NCBI RefSeq assembly: GCF_905233635.1
Contig: NZ_CAJODG010000049.1
Coordinates: 1 to 13,525 of the forward strand
Direction: 5' to 3'
Source: Selenomonas sp. AE3005
GTDB lineage: Bacteria > Bacillota > Negativicutes > Selenomonadales > Selenomonadaceae
DNA length: 13,525 bases
The notes beneath the pieces were generated by a model. The model was not told the origin of the DNA and did not search any database. It saw only the letters and a program-made list of their open reading frames with translations. The position numbers and the translations under genes are program-made. This document shows positions 6,256-13,484 of this stretch, piece by piece. Within the stretch, counting starts at the first letter, position 1, and each line of letters opens with the position of its first letter.

Positions 6256-6741
6256 CTACTTCCTTTCTTCTTTCATTTCTATCATCGCCTGTTCCACGCA
6301 GGCTGGCACCAACCCGTGTACACTGCCGCCAAAATGGAAAACTTCCCGTACGCCCGAAGAACTCACATAAGAATAATCCGGCCGCGTCAGCAAAAACACG
6401 GTATCAATTTCCGGGCATAAATGCCTTATCAGATAGGCCTCATTTTCTTCATACTCCAGATCCTTTACCGAACGAATGCCCCGTAAAATGATACTGGCCT
6501 GCTGCTGTTGCATAAAATCAGTAATCAAACCAGCAAAGGACATCACCTGGACATTGGACAAATGAGCTGTTGCCTGCTTTAAGAGCGCCACGCGTTTTTC
6601 CACCGGGAAAAATCCCTGTTTCCCTTCATTGCGGAAAACGCACACCAGCAATTCATCAAACATGCGGCTGCCACGCTCAAAGATATCCATATGCCCCAGC
6701 GTCACCGGGTCAAAACTGCCGGAACACACTGCCCTTTTCAT
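6256..6741 (-). CDS. coaD: Phosphopantetheine adenylyltransferase CoaD
   Basis: CoaD transfers AMP from ATP to 4'-phosphopantetheine to make dephospho-CoA, the fourth step of coenzyme A synthesis, in the cytoplasm. The 161-residue length is typical. Visible motifs are the nucleotidyltransferase TxGH site in GSFDPVTLGHMDIFERG (8-24), with the catalytic His at 17, ILRGIRSVKDLEYE (85-98, equivalent to RGLRxxxDFEYE), and the ATP-loop YSYVSSSGVREV (123-134). The ATG overlaps the rsmD stop by 4 bp (ATGA at 6741-6738), and GAGGAGGAA lies just upstream inside rsmD, so translation is coupled. The order rsmD-coaD is common in Firmicutes. Confidence 0.96.
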   Translation of the reverse strand: MKRAVCSGSFDPVTLGHMDIFERGSRMFDELLVCVFRNEGKQGFFPVEKRVALLKQATAHLSNVQVMSFAGLITDFMQQQQASIILRGIRSVKDLEYEENEAYLIRHLCPEIDTVFLLTRPDYSYVSSSGVREVFHFGGSVHGLVPACVEQAMIEMKEERK

Positions 6742-7322
6742 GTTTCTTCCTCCTCAGACTCCACATAAGACTTCCATTGGAAAAAACTCAGCTGGGTGGT
6801 ATGCCCATAACGGCGGTTCATGACCTGAACCAAGCGCCCTAAGACCGGGAAATCTCCCTCATCGGCGCCATGTTCAATGACCAAAATACCATTTTCCGCC
6901 ATCAGTCCCTGAGACTGGTCAATCTGCTGCAAGGCCTGTTCCCACAAGCCCTTATGATAAGGTGGGTCACAAAAAATCAAACTAAAATCTGCCTGGTCAT
7001 GCGCTAAGCGTGTCATTTCGGTAAACACATCGCCGCTCCGTACCATAGCCTTATCACTAAAATGTGTAATGGTCAGGTTTTCACGAATCAGCTTTTCCGT
7101 CGCTTTATCCACAAAGACGGCCGACTCAGCCCCTCGTGAAAGCGCCTCAATGCCTAAATTGCCCGTGCCGGCAAAAATATCCAGCACTTTACGTCCTTGC
7201 ACCATGGAGCCCAGAATGTTAAATAACGACTCTTTGACTCTGTCCGCCGTAGGCCGCGTAACCGCTGCCCCTTTAGGCGTCTTTAGTCGTGCCCCTCGCG
7301 CCGAACCGGTAATTACGCGCAT
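6738..7322 (-). CDS. rsmD: 16S rRNA (guanine966-N2)-methyltransferase RsmD
   Basis: RsmD uses S-adenosylmethionine to methylate N2 of G966 (E. coli numbering) in 16S rRNA during 30S assembly. The protein begins MRVITGSARGARLKTPKG, the usual N-terminus, then shows TRPTADRVKESLFNIL (22-37), the SAM-binding loop VLDIFAGTGNLGIEAL (46-61) and the catalytic DPPY motif (about 124-127). Length is 194 residues. I chose ATG at 7322 rather than the in-frame GTG at 7340: a GGGAG site lies 8 nt before the ATG, inside the longer version, and the shorter start matches the conserved family start. It is the first gene of rsmD-coaD-coiled-coil protein. Confidence 0.95.
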   Translation of the reverse strand: MRVITGSARGARLKTPKGAAVTRPTADRVKESLFNILGSMVQGRKVLDIFAGTGNLGIEALSRGAESAVFVDKATEKLIRENLTITHFSDKAMVRSGDVFTEMTRLAHDQADFSLIFCDPPYHKGLWEQALQQIDQSQGLMAENGILVIEHGADEGDFPVLGRLVQVMNRRYGHTTQLSFFQWKSYVESEEEET

Positions 7323-7353
7323 CAAATTCACTCCCAACACACTAAACGGTTTT

Positions 7354-7382
7354 ATTTTACCATATTTTTCACAAATAGTGAA
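7354..7382 (-). promoter_or_regulatory. Sigma-A-type promoter candidate for rsmD
   Basis: On the minus strand TTCACT (7382-7377) and TAAAAT (7359-7354) are spaced by 17 bp, about 31 nt before the rsmD ATG. The -35 box lies in a small inverted repeat, TTCAC-N5-GTGAA (7368-7382), which could be an operator. Confidence 0.5.
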
Positions 7383-7390
7383 CTATTATA

Positions 7391-7420
7391 TTTTCTTTAA
7401 CGCCCTATAAGGAGTATAAT
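7391..7420 (+). promoter_or_regulatory. Sigma-A-type promoter candidate for the DUF4127 gene
   Basis: A perfect -10 box TATAAT (7415-7420) lies 38 nt before the GTG start. The best -35 candidate, TTTTCT (7391-7396, 18-bp spacer), is poor, so activity may be low or assisted. Confidence 0.45.
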
Positions 7421-7458
7421 TTAAGCATTGACTACGTACACACGCCCAGGAGGACATT

Positions 7459-9141
7459 GTGAAAAAATATCTCCCTTTGTGCCTGCTTGTCGGTCTTATA
7501 AGCCTGACGGCACTATGGCATTTTTCCCTAAAGTCTGCCCCCGTGGCAGAAAAAGCTGTCCCTGCAGTTCAATATGAAAAAAACATCCTGCTGATTCCCT
7601 TGGACGGACGCCCGCCCTGCCGGCAATTCGTCATTGATGCCGCAGCTATCGCCGGTATCAAAGTGCAGACGCCGCCCACCGAACTGCAGGATTATTATTC
7701 TGCCCCCGGCGATACAGCCGGCATGCGCAGCTGGCTCAAGGAAAATCTTGCTGCCAATCAGGCCGCCATAATTTCCATTGACCAGCTCCTCTACGGCGGC
7801 CTGCTGGCGGCGCGTGAACAGGAGGCTCCGGAGGACAAACAGCAGGCACTCATAAATTATCTGCGTGAACTTCATCAAAAATATCCTGATATCCCTTTAC
7901 TGACCTTCAGCATTCTCCCCCGGCAAACGCCGCAGGATACCATCGACGGCTATCAGGAACGCAAGGATTTACTGGCTTATTCCCGTCTCAAAGGACGCCA
8001 GGCCATGGGCCTGTCCGTTGACGAAACGGAGCTTGCCCGGCTGCAGTCCGCTATCCCGGCCGCCAGCCTGCAAAAATATTTAGCCCACTTTGCGGAAAAT
8101 ACAGCTCTCAATCAAAAACTGATTGCCCTCGTGCAGGAGGGCGTCCTCTCCCGGCTGGTGCTAGGGCAGGACGACGGTGAACCATACAGTATTCCTAACA
8201 TCGAAAAAGAAAAAATCCGTCAACTACTGGCAGACAAAAACATTTCCCCGGACAAAGTCTGCCTTACCCACGGTGCTGATGAAATCGCCCTGACCATGCT
8301 GGCAGCCTACACCAATAATCTTACCGGCTGGCAGCCGCGCATTTACACAGCTTACAATCATCCCCGAACACCAGAAAAAATCATGCCCTACATGGCTATC
8401 AGTATGGCGGACACCGCCCGCGAAAAAATTCAGCTCATCGGCGGCCAGCCTGTTGCTGCCCCGGACACGGCCGACTTTATCCTCTACCTGTCGGCCAACG
8501 ATTACGAGCAGGATACCGTCAGTGGCCGCAGTCAGGCCTGCCAGTATATCAGCGCACAGTTACAAGCCCACCGCCAGCTTGCCCTCGTAGATTTAAGCAA
8601 ACATTTCACCGCGCAGGAAACCATTTTGCCCCTGCTGCTTGACAGTAACACGCCTTTAAACGAACTGACCGCCTATGCCGGCTGGAATACTGCCAGTAAT
8701 TCCATCGGTACTGCGGCCGCGTCTGCCAGTCTTTACTGCGCAGCTATCCGGCAGGCCGCCACCCTTGACGCTGCCGCTGCCATCACCCAGGCCAATATAA
8801 AATTTCTCCACAACCGTATGCTAGAGGACTATTTTTACCTCAAGGCCGATATTGATATGGTAAACCACAGCCTGCAAAAAGCCGGCTATCATAACACCGC
8901 CGACCTCGATTTGGAACACAACTGGCGCTGGGCCAACAACATGCTCCAAAACAGCATGCAAAAACATCTGGCAGCCTACAAACATGCCCCGGCCATCCAG
9001 GCACCAGCTGCCTTTTCCACACCTGCCGGCAATTTCACCCTCAGCCTGCGCGACCTGCAGGTAGAACTTAGCTACCCCTGGCCACGCACCTTTGAAATTT
9101 ATTTGGAAAGTACCCCTTACCTGACCACCACCGTACCATGA
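7459..9141 (+). CDS. DUF4127 family protein with N-terminal signal/anchor
   Basis: A 560-residue protein of a family without known function. Residues 1-24 (MKKYLPLCLLVGLISLTALW and following) form a signal peptide or membrane anchor with no lipobox, so the rest should lie outside the cytoplasmic membrane. The family's start is clear: ILLIPLDGRPPCRQF (43-57), a PP pair (72-73), SIDQLLYGGLLAAR (106-119), then LTFSILPRQTPQ (about 145-156). The conserved Asp/Arg/Tyr-rich motifs suggest an enzyme, perhaps a hydrolase, but this is a guess. The C-terminal third is Ala-rich and less recognisable. The start is GTG with AGGAGG 5 nt upstream (7448-7453); the shadow frames within it are not credible. It is transcribed alone, divergently from rsmD and convergent with the binding-protein gene. 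Confidence 0.85.
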   Translation: MKKYLPLCLLVGLISLTALWHFSLKSAPVAEKAVPAVQYEKNILLIPLDGRPPCRQFVIDAAAIAGIKVQTPPTELQDYYSAPGDTAGMRSWLKENLAANQAAIISIDQLLYGGLLAAREQEAPEDKQQALINYLRELHQKYPDIPLLTFSILPRQTPQDTIDGYQERKDLLAYSRLKGRQAMGLSVDETELARLQSAIPAASLQKYLAHFAENTALNQKLIALVQEGVLSRLVLGQDDGEPYSIPNIEKEKIRQLLADKNISPDKVCLTHGADEIALTMLAAYTNNLTGWQPRIYTAYNHPRTPEKIMPYMAISMADTAREKIQLIGGQPVAAPDTADFILYLSANDYEQDTVSGRSQACQYISAQLQAHRQLALVDLSKHFTAQETILPLLLDSNTPLNELTAYAGWNTASNSIGTAAASASLYCAAIRQAATLDAAAAITQANIKFLHNRMLEDYFYLKADIDMVNHSLQKAGYHNTADLDLEHNWRWANNMLQNSMQKHLAAYKHAPAIQAPAAFSTPAGNFTLSLRDLQVELSYPWPRTFEIYLESTPYLTTTVP

Positions 9142-9170
9142 CACCAAACAAATATTTCACCAATAACAAA

Positions 9171-9240
9171 GGCACGGTATGACCTGTTCTGTAACGTTTG
9201 ACGCGCAGCGTCTAAGTGAAAGAACAGGTTATACCGTGCC
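9171..9240 (-). terminator. Long palindrome between convergent genes; probable terminator, mainly for the binding-protein gene
   Basis: Two 20-nt arms (9171-9190 and 9221-9240) pair along their whole length with a single G-U on the + strand. The 30-nt interior carries its own 5-bp hairpin, GACGC-gca-GCGTC (9200-9212). Read on the minus strand the stem is followed by TTTGTTATT, a modest T tract suited to stopping the binding-protein transcript; on the + strand there is no T tract. The stem is longer than most simple terminators, so a dispersed palindromic repeat is an alternative. Confidence 0.6.
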
Positions 9241-9270
9241 TCGCATTTACTGTAAAAGGTAAGCTGATGT

Positions 9271-10068
9271 TTATTTTTTTATGATATCCTTGCCAAACCA
9301 CTTTTCGGAAATCTTGGCCATCGTACCATCAGCCTTCATATCATCGAGGACCTTCTGTACTTCATCGCGGAGCTGTTTGTTGTCTTTGGCAAAACCAATG
9401 CCAAACGTGCTGACTTCACCCATAGCCACATCTACAGCATCCAGCGTATTCTGATGTTTGCTCATATAATAGCGTCCGGTAATTTCATCACCGACCACGG
9501 CATCAATACGGCCATTTTCCAAATCCATAAAGGCCGACACATAATCGGAATACTTCTTGACTTCCTTGACCTGTTCCTTAAAGAAGGCGCTGTTATCCAT
9601 GTACTCCTCAGCCGTACCGGAGCTCTGCGTACCGATAACCTTGCCGGCCATGGAAGCCTCATCCTTAATATCGGTGTTGCCCTTCTTCACGAAGATAATC
9701 TGACGGTTGTCCATATAAGGCTCAGAAAAGAGCATATTCTCCTTGCGTTTCTCCGTAATATCCAGACCATTCCAAAGGATATCTACGCGGCCGCTTTTGA
9801 GTTCAGCCTCTTTACTTGACCAGTCAATAGCCTTAAATTCCACCTCACGTCCCAGACGCTTGCTGGCTTCTTTCGCCAGGTCAATATCAAAGCCCACAAT
9901 CTCATTGCTCTCATTTTTAAAGCCCATGGGTGGGAAATTATCATCAAGACCTACCACAATTTTCTTTCCCTTGTCCGGTGCCGCAGTCTTATCCGCGCCG
10001 CAGCCTGCAGCAAAAGCGGCAGCCATAACCGCTGCCATTCCCAGTGCTAAAAGTTTCTGCCATTTCAT
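9271..10068 (-). CDS. ABC transporter substrate-binding lipoprotein, polar amino acid type (SBP family 3)
   Basis: A 265-residue extracytoplasmic binding protein. The N-terminus is a lipoprotein signal with lipobox AAGC and lipidated Cys23. The mature part has family-3 marks: IVVGLDDNFPPMGFKN (37-52), IVGFDIDLAKEASKRLG (57-73), DILWNGLDITEKRKE (96-110) containing Arg108 of the carboxylate-binding site, FSEPYM (114-119), GTQSSGTAEEY (146-156), DAVVGDE (189-195) and the end motif EKWFGKD (255-261). The ligand is probably a polar amino acid or cystine. No permease or ATPase gene is adjacent and it seems monocistronic, so it either serves a transporter elsewhere or feeds a sensor. I chose ATG at 10068 over the in-frame ATG at 10098, because GAGGGGAG stands about 9 nt before it and a normal signal peptide begins there. 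Confidence 0.92.
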   Translation of the reverse strand: MKWQKLLALGMAAVMAAAFAAGCGADKTAAPDKGKKIVVGLDDNFPPMGFKNESNEIVGFDIDLAKEASKRLGREVEFKAIDWSSKEAELKSGRVDILWNGLDITEKRKENMLFSEPYMDNRQIIFVKKGNTDIKDEASMAGKVIGTQSSGTAEEYMDNSAFFKEQVKEVKKYSDYVSAFMDLENGRIDAVVGDEITGRYYMSKHQNTLDAVDVAMGEVSTFGIGFAKDNKQLRDEVQKVLDDMKADGTMAKISEKWFGKDIIKK

Positions 10069-10121
10069 ATAATCAAACTCCCCTCTGTACTTTATCACAC
10101 TAAAGGACTAATGTATTGATA

Positions 10122-10151
10122 ATTATACTGTAACCCTGTAAAGATTGTCAA
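10122..10151 (-). promoter_or_regulatory. Strong sigma-A-type promoter for the binding-protein gene
   Basis: TTGACA (10151-10146) and TATAAT (10127-10122) are both perfect consensus boxes, with an 18-bp spacer, on the minus strand. A 7-bp inverted repeat, GTATTGA (10113-10119) and TCAATAC (10148-10154), brackets the core promoter and could bind a regulator. The leader to the ATG is about 46 nt. Confidence 0.8.
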
Positions 10152-10203
10152 TACTTGCCAGGAAAATAAAAAAAATAAAGGTTTTTCCCTATAAAAATAG
10201 AAG

Positions 10204-10209
10204 TATAAT
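10204..10209 (+). promoter_or_regulatory. -10 box candidate for the HD-GYP gene
   Basis: TATAAT at 10204-10209 lies about 37 nt before the TTG start. The upstream region is A/T-rich (10165-10186), but no clear -35 box is present at 16-18 bp; GTTTTT (10181-10186) is the nearest. Confidence 0.45.
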
Positions 10210-10246
10210 ATATATCATCTTATCCCACGTGAGGAGGGGGTTTACT

Positions 10247-11311
10247 TTGCGAGCTGTTTCGATTGAAGATTTGAAACCTGGCATGATTCTGGCCCGCACC
10301 ATCGTCAATTCCGAGATGGTAGTGGTTTTATCGGAAGACACGCTCTTAACTAAAGCACATATTACCCGTTTAAACTTTTTAAATATACCCGTAGTCTACA
10401 TCAAGGATGAATATGAACTAAGCAAGAACTATCAAAACGTCTCCAGCATTTTTAATCGCAGCAATGCCTTTGTCAAAGAATATGACAGCGTTGTACAAGA
10501 GGCCAAGGGTATTTTTGAGGAGGCCGGCAAATCAGGCACAGTTCCCCTGCCAGAAACACAGGTTATCGTCAAGGACACCATTGCACCCCTGGCACGTAAC
10601 AGTGGCGCCATCGATTATCTCTACGAGCTTAACCACAAGGCCAGCGATATTTACAACCATTCACTGCGTGTTTCTATTCTGGCCGGCGTCATTGCCAAAT
10701 GGATGCATTTTACCCGGGCCAAAACCCGTGATATTATCATGGCAGGTTTTTTCCATGATATTGGCAAATGTAAATTCCCCCAGCGCCTGTTGGACAAAAA
10801 CATCAACACCCTACAGGGCGAAGATTACGAGGACTACATCAAACATACGGTTGACGGCCAGCATATCCTCAGCGGTATTGACGGCATATCAGACGGCGTA
10901 AAACTGGCAGCTATGCAGCACCATGAACGTATGGACGGCACAGGTTTCCCCTTTGGCAGCCGCGGTGAAGATATTCATGAATATGCGCGCGTCATCATGA
11001 TTGCCGATATTTATGACAATATCACCACCGAACGTCAGGGCTATGTAAAACAGACACCTTTCGCGGCAATTGCTTATCTTACCGAAAATATGTATGTAAC
11101 CCTTGACCCTACCGTTTGTGTTCCCGTACTCACACATATCAAGGACGCCTTCCTGGGGTCCCGGATTACTCTGAACAACGGTGAAAAAGGCGTTATCGCA
11201 GCTTATCCCAATGATTTTGCTGCACATCCCATTGTCAGTCTGGAGTCCAACGAAATCATCAATCTTAACGAGCATCCGGAACTGACGATAACAGAATACA
11301 ATCCGAAATAA
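10247..11311 (+). CDS. HD-GYP domain cyclic-di-GMP phosphodiesterase
   Basis: A cytoplasmic signalling enzyme of 354 residues. An N-terminal segment of about 110 residues (VSIEDLKPGMILARTI, 4-19, then a basic/hydrophobic stretch) resembles the small domain often placed before HD-GYP domains. The HD-GYP domain follows: YNHSLRV (136-142), the metal pair HDIGK (170-174), His200, HHERMDGTGFP (225-235, with F where GYP has Y), Asp254 and Asp257 in IADIYDNITTERQ, and Lys268. All expected metal-binding and catalytic residues appear present, so hydrolysis of c-di-GMP is likely. There is no membrane segment or receiver domain. The start is TTG at 10247, supported by GAGGAGGGGG (10231-10240); an upstream in-frame ATG at 10145 lies inside the promoter region. 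Convergent with the chemoreceptor gene, which suggests a shared motility or surface-attachment theme. Confidence 0.9.
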   Translation: MRAVSIEDLKPGMILARTIVNSEMVVVLSEDTLLTKAHITRLNFLNIPVVYIKDEYELSKNYQNVSSIFNRSNAFVKEYDSVVQEAKGIFEEAGKSGTVPLPETQVIVKDTIAPLARNSGAIDYLYELNHKASDIYNHSLRVSILAGVIAKWMHFTRAKTRDIIMAGFFHDIGKCKFPQRLLDKNINTLQGEDYEDYIKHTVDGQHILSGIDGISDGVKLAAMQHHERMDGTGFPFGSRGEDIHEYARVIMIADIYDNITTERQGYVKQTPFAAIAYLTENMYVTLDPTVCVPVLTHIKDAFLGSRITLNNGEKGVIAAYPNDFAAHPIVSLESNEIINLNEHPELTITEYNPK

Positions 11312-11326
11312 AAATCAAAATACAAA

Positions 11327-11362
11327 AATACCGCAGCTCCCTGCTATAGGAGCTGCGGTATT
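11327..11362. terminator. Bidirectional intrinsic terminator between HD-GYP and chemoreceptor genes
   Basis: A perfect 14-bp stem (11327-11340 with 11349-11362) with an 8-nt loop. On the + strand it is followed by ATTTTATG; on the minus strand by TTTTGTATTTTGATTTTT. Both convergent genes end close by (11311 and 11381), so it can serve both, better for the minus-strand gene. Confidence 0.9.
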
Positions 11363-11380
11363 ATTTTATGTACTTACAAC

Positions 11381-13351
11381 TTACAATTTAAATTGTCCAA
11401 TAGCCTCTTGCATGTCAGATGCCATATTAGCCAAGGACTGGGAGGCTGCGGCAATTTCTTCGTTGGATGCCGACTGCTGTTCCGTGGCTGCGGAAATGGT
11501 CTGGGTATTTTCCGATGTCTTGCGGCTGATACCATCTATGGAGTCTACCGCTTTAACAATATTACCGGCCCCAGCAGATACCACTTCAACAGAACTGCTT
11601 ATTTCATCCATCTGTCCCTTGATATCATTAACCATGGACAGAATGCCTTCAAACTGTTCGCCTACCTCACGGATAGCCGCCGTACCGCTCTTCACTTCGT
11701 CAGTACCTGACTGCATGGCCAGCACAGCCTCATTGGTATCATTCTGAATGGACAAAATACGTGCCTTAATCTGCTCCGCAGAATCCTGTGACTCAGCCGC
11801 CAGTTTACGCACTTCTTCGGCCACAACCGCAAAGCCACGGCCATGTTCACCTGCCCGGGCAGCCTCGATAGCCGCATTAAGGGACAGCAAATTGGTCTGC
11901 TCGGCAATGGACGAAATTGCCTCGACAATTTGCCCAATCTGACTGCTGTTTTCGCCGAGCTTTTGCACAACATCGGCCGATGCCAATACACTCTTTTCGA
12001 TATTGCCCATGCACTTTACAGCATTCTCCATCAAAGCCGACCCTTTTTGTGCCGCCTCAGCTGTGCGTCCCGAGGTTTCCGTGACCGTACGAGCCTTTTC
12101 GGCCATAACATGCACATCTTCGTAAACCGTATCTACATTCGATTTCGCACTGTCAATATTCTGCAGCTGATCTTCCATATTCATGGACACTTCACCGACT
12201 GTTTCAGCCACATGTACAGATGCCTCAGCCGATTGCTGCGCATTGGCAGTAAGCTCCTCCGAAGATGCCGCCACCTGTTCACTTGTAGCTGCCATCTTGG
12301 AAATCAGTTTCCGCAAGTTAGCACTCATCGTATTAAAGGCTCTGGTAAGGGAGCCTATTTCATCATTTGACGTCACGGGCAGGTCATCCATGGTCAGATT
12401 GCCATCAGCCATCTGTGAAGCATGAGCCTCCAGACCGGCAATCGGCGTGGTAATACGATTGGCAAAGGTCAGGCAGATAAACGCTGCCAGCAGCAGACCG
12501 ACCAGCGTCAGCACACCGAAAACGATTTTTAAATGTTTCAGTGAAGCAAACACAAAGTCACTGGGGGCAGAGATACCCATAATCCAGCCTGTTTCCGGCA
12601 CGGTCGTATACGCAAAGACCTTGTCCTCACCACCGATGGTCACTTCAAAATAACCTTCACCTTTTTTAACCATTTCATCGAAATGACTGCCCAAACCGTC
12701 AATTTCTTTGAAATTCTTCATCGGCTCGCCAGCGCCGGAAGTCGCCAGAATATTGCCATTGGCCTCCGCGATGATGCCGGCACCTTCTCCATGATATTTC
12801 ATGGCATTGGCCTGTTCCGTAAGCACATCCAAAGCCAAATCAACGCAGGTTGCGCCGATAAACTGGCCATTGGCCTTAACCGGCGAAGCTACAGATACCA
12901 CCAGCTTGTTGGTGTTGGCATCAATGTAGGCTTCTGTAAATGTCGTTTTGTCGGTAGCCTTAGCATCTTTGTACCAAGGACGCTGCCGCGGGTCCTTCTT
13001 GCCCGTATTTTCTCCGGAGTAATAACCGGAGAACCAGCCGTCCTCCGTACCAGCCGTCATCTCTAATATTTCCTTATCCGAGATGGTCGTTCCCAAGGTT
13101 TCCTGCGTGTGCATTACCTCCATGTTGCCATTTAAACTGGTCATGTGGTTAGTGGTGGCCACACCAAACGCCTTTTTCTCACGCAGCCAGCCATTAAGTT
13201 TATTGGACTCATTGGCAATTGTCGTTCTCAGCTCGCTGTCCACACTCTCTTCCAATGCCGAGCTGGCCATCATATAACCTACAATGGAAACCACTGCCAA
13301 AAGCAACCCCATCAATCCTGACAGGGCCATAAACTTTTGCTTTAACCCCAT
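11381..13351 (-). CDS. Methyl-accepting chemotaxis protein with dCache sensor, probable amino-acid receptor
   Basis: A 656-residue transmembrane chemoreceptor. TM1 is at about 8-30, the extracytoplasmic dCache domain at 33-268, TM2 at about 274-297, HAMP at 298-350, and the signalling coiled coil from 360 to the end. Its hairpin tip (475-525) has the conserved EQTNLLSLNAAIEAARAG, where CheA and CheW bind. In the membrane-distal dCache half I see RPWY (124-127), AYID (141-144) and Asp171 in CVDLAL, with tyrosines at 110-111. This is the pattern of the dCache amino-acid-binding motif (Tyr, Arg-x-Trp-Tyr, Tyr-x-Asp, Asp), so an amino acid ligand is likely. There is no C-terminal CheR-docking pentapeptide. 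ATG at 13351 is preceded by GGAGGG. No other chemotaxis or flagellar gene is visible nearby. A binding-lipoprotein gene for amino-acid-type ligands lies 1.3 kb away, beyond the HD-GYP gene. Confidence 0.95.
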   Translation of the reverse strand: MGLKQKFMALSGLMGLLLAVVSIVGYMMASSALEESVDSELRTTIANESNKLNGWLREKKAFGVATTNHMTSLNGNMEVMHTQETLGTTISDKEILEMTAGTEDGWFSGYYSGENTGKKDPRQRPWYKDAKATDKTTFTEAYIDANTNKLVVSVASPVKANGQFIGATCVDLALDVLTEQANAMKYHGEGAGIIAEANGNILATSGAGEPMKNFKEIDGLGSHFDEMVKKGEGYFEVTIGGEDKVFAYTTVPETGWIMGISAPSDFVFASLKHLKIVFGVLTLVGLLLAAFICLTFANRITTPIAGLEAHASQMADGNLTMDDLPVTSNDEIGSLTRAFNTMSANLRKLISKMAATSEQVAASSEELTANAQQSAEASVHVAETVGEVSMNMEDQLQNIDSAKSNVDTVYEDVHVMAEKARTVTETSGRTAEAAQKGSALMENAVKCMGNIEKSVLASADVVQKLGENSSQIGQIVEAISSIAEQTNLLSLNAAIEAARAGEHGRGFAVVAEEVRKLAAESQDSAEQIKARILSIQNDTNEAVLAMQSGTDEVKSGTAAIREVGEQFEGILSMVNDIKGQMDEISSSVEVVSAGAGNIVKAVDSIDGISRKTSENTQTISAATEQQSASNEEIAAASQSLANMASDMQEAIGQFKL

Positions 13352-13397
13352 ATAAAATCCCTCCTTGTTTTTATGAAATTCACGGTTTACTTATGTT

Positions 13398-13422
13398 ATT
13401 CCACTAAGAAAGGAAAATTCCT
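13398..13422 (-). promoter_or_regulatory. Sigma-H-type promoter candidate upstream of the chemoreceptor gene
   Basis: On the minus strand AGGAATT (13422-13416) is followed after 14 nt by GAAT (13401-13398). The sequence TGCAGGAATTTT-N12-GAATA is shared exactly with the region before the DASS operon. The predicted start near 13391 gives a leader of about 40 nt. No sigma-D-type motility promoter (TAAA-N15-GCCGATAA) was seen. Confidence 0.45.
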
Positions 13423-13436
13423 GCATATATTTTTAT

Positions 13437-13484
13437 AACGCCGTTGTTCCAGTTTTGCCATAGGCAAAACTTCCTCTTGGCGTT
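13437..13484. repeat. Nested inverted repeats, possible dispersed intergenic element
   Basis: An inner 9-bp perfect stem AGTTTTGCC/GGCAAAACT (13451-13459 with 13463-13471, 3-nt loop) lies inside an outer 6-bp stem AACGCC/GGCGTT (13437-13442 with 13479-13484). The two are separated by 7-8 unpaired bases on each side. No T tract follows on either strand, so it is not an obvious terminator. Confidence 0.5.

Noticed and set aside
7323..7340. GTG at 7340 as the rsmD start
   Set aside because: The GGGAG ribosome-binding site lies downstream of it, and the family N-terminus MRVITG begins at the ATG at 7322.
7360..7375. Rex-like half-site (TTGTGAAAAAT on the minus strand)
   Set aside because: The opposing TCACAA half is absent.
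7428..7433. TTGACT as a -35 box for the DUF4127 gene
   Set aside because: No -10 box lies at 16-19 bp; that position is the ribosome-binding site.
10069..10098. ATG at 10098 as the start of the binding lipoprotein
   Set aside because: It would put ten charged residues before the lipoprotein signal, and the Shine-Dalgarno lies between it and the ATG at 10068.
10145..10246. ATG at 10145 as the start of the HD-GYP protein
   Set aside because: This stretch holds the promoter regions of both divergent genes, encodes an unlikely basic leader, and the strong GAGGAGGGGG site points to TTG at 10247.
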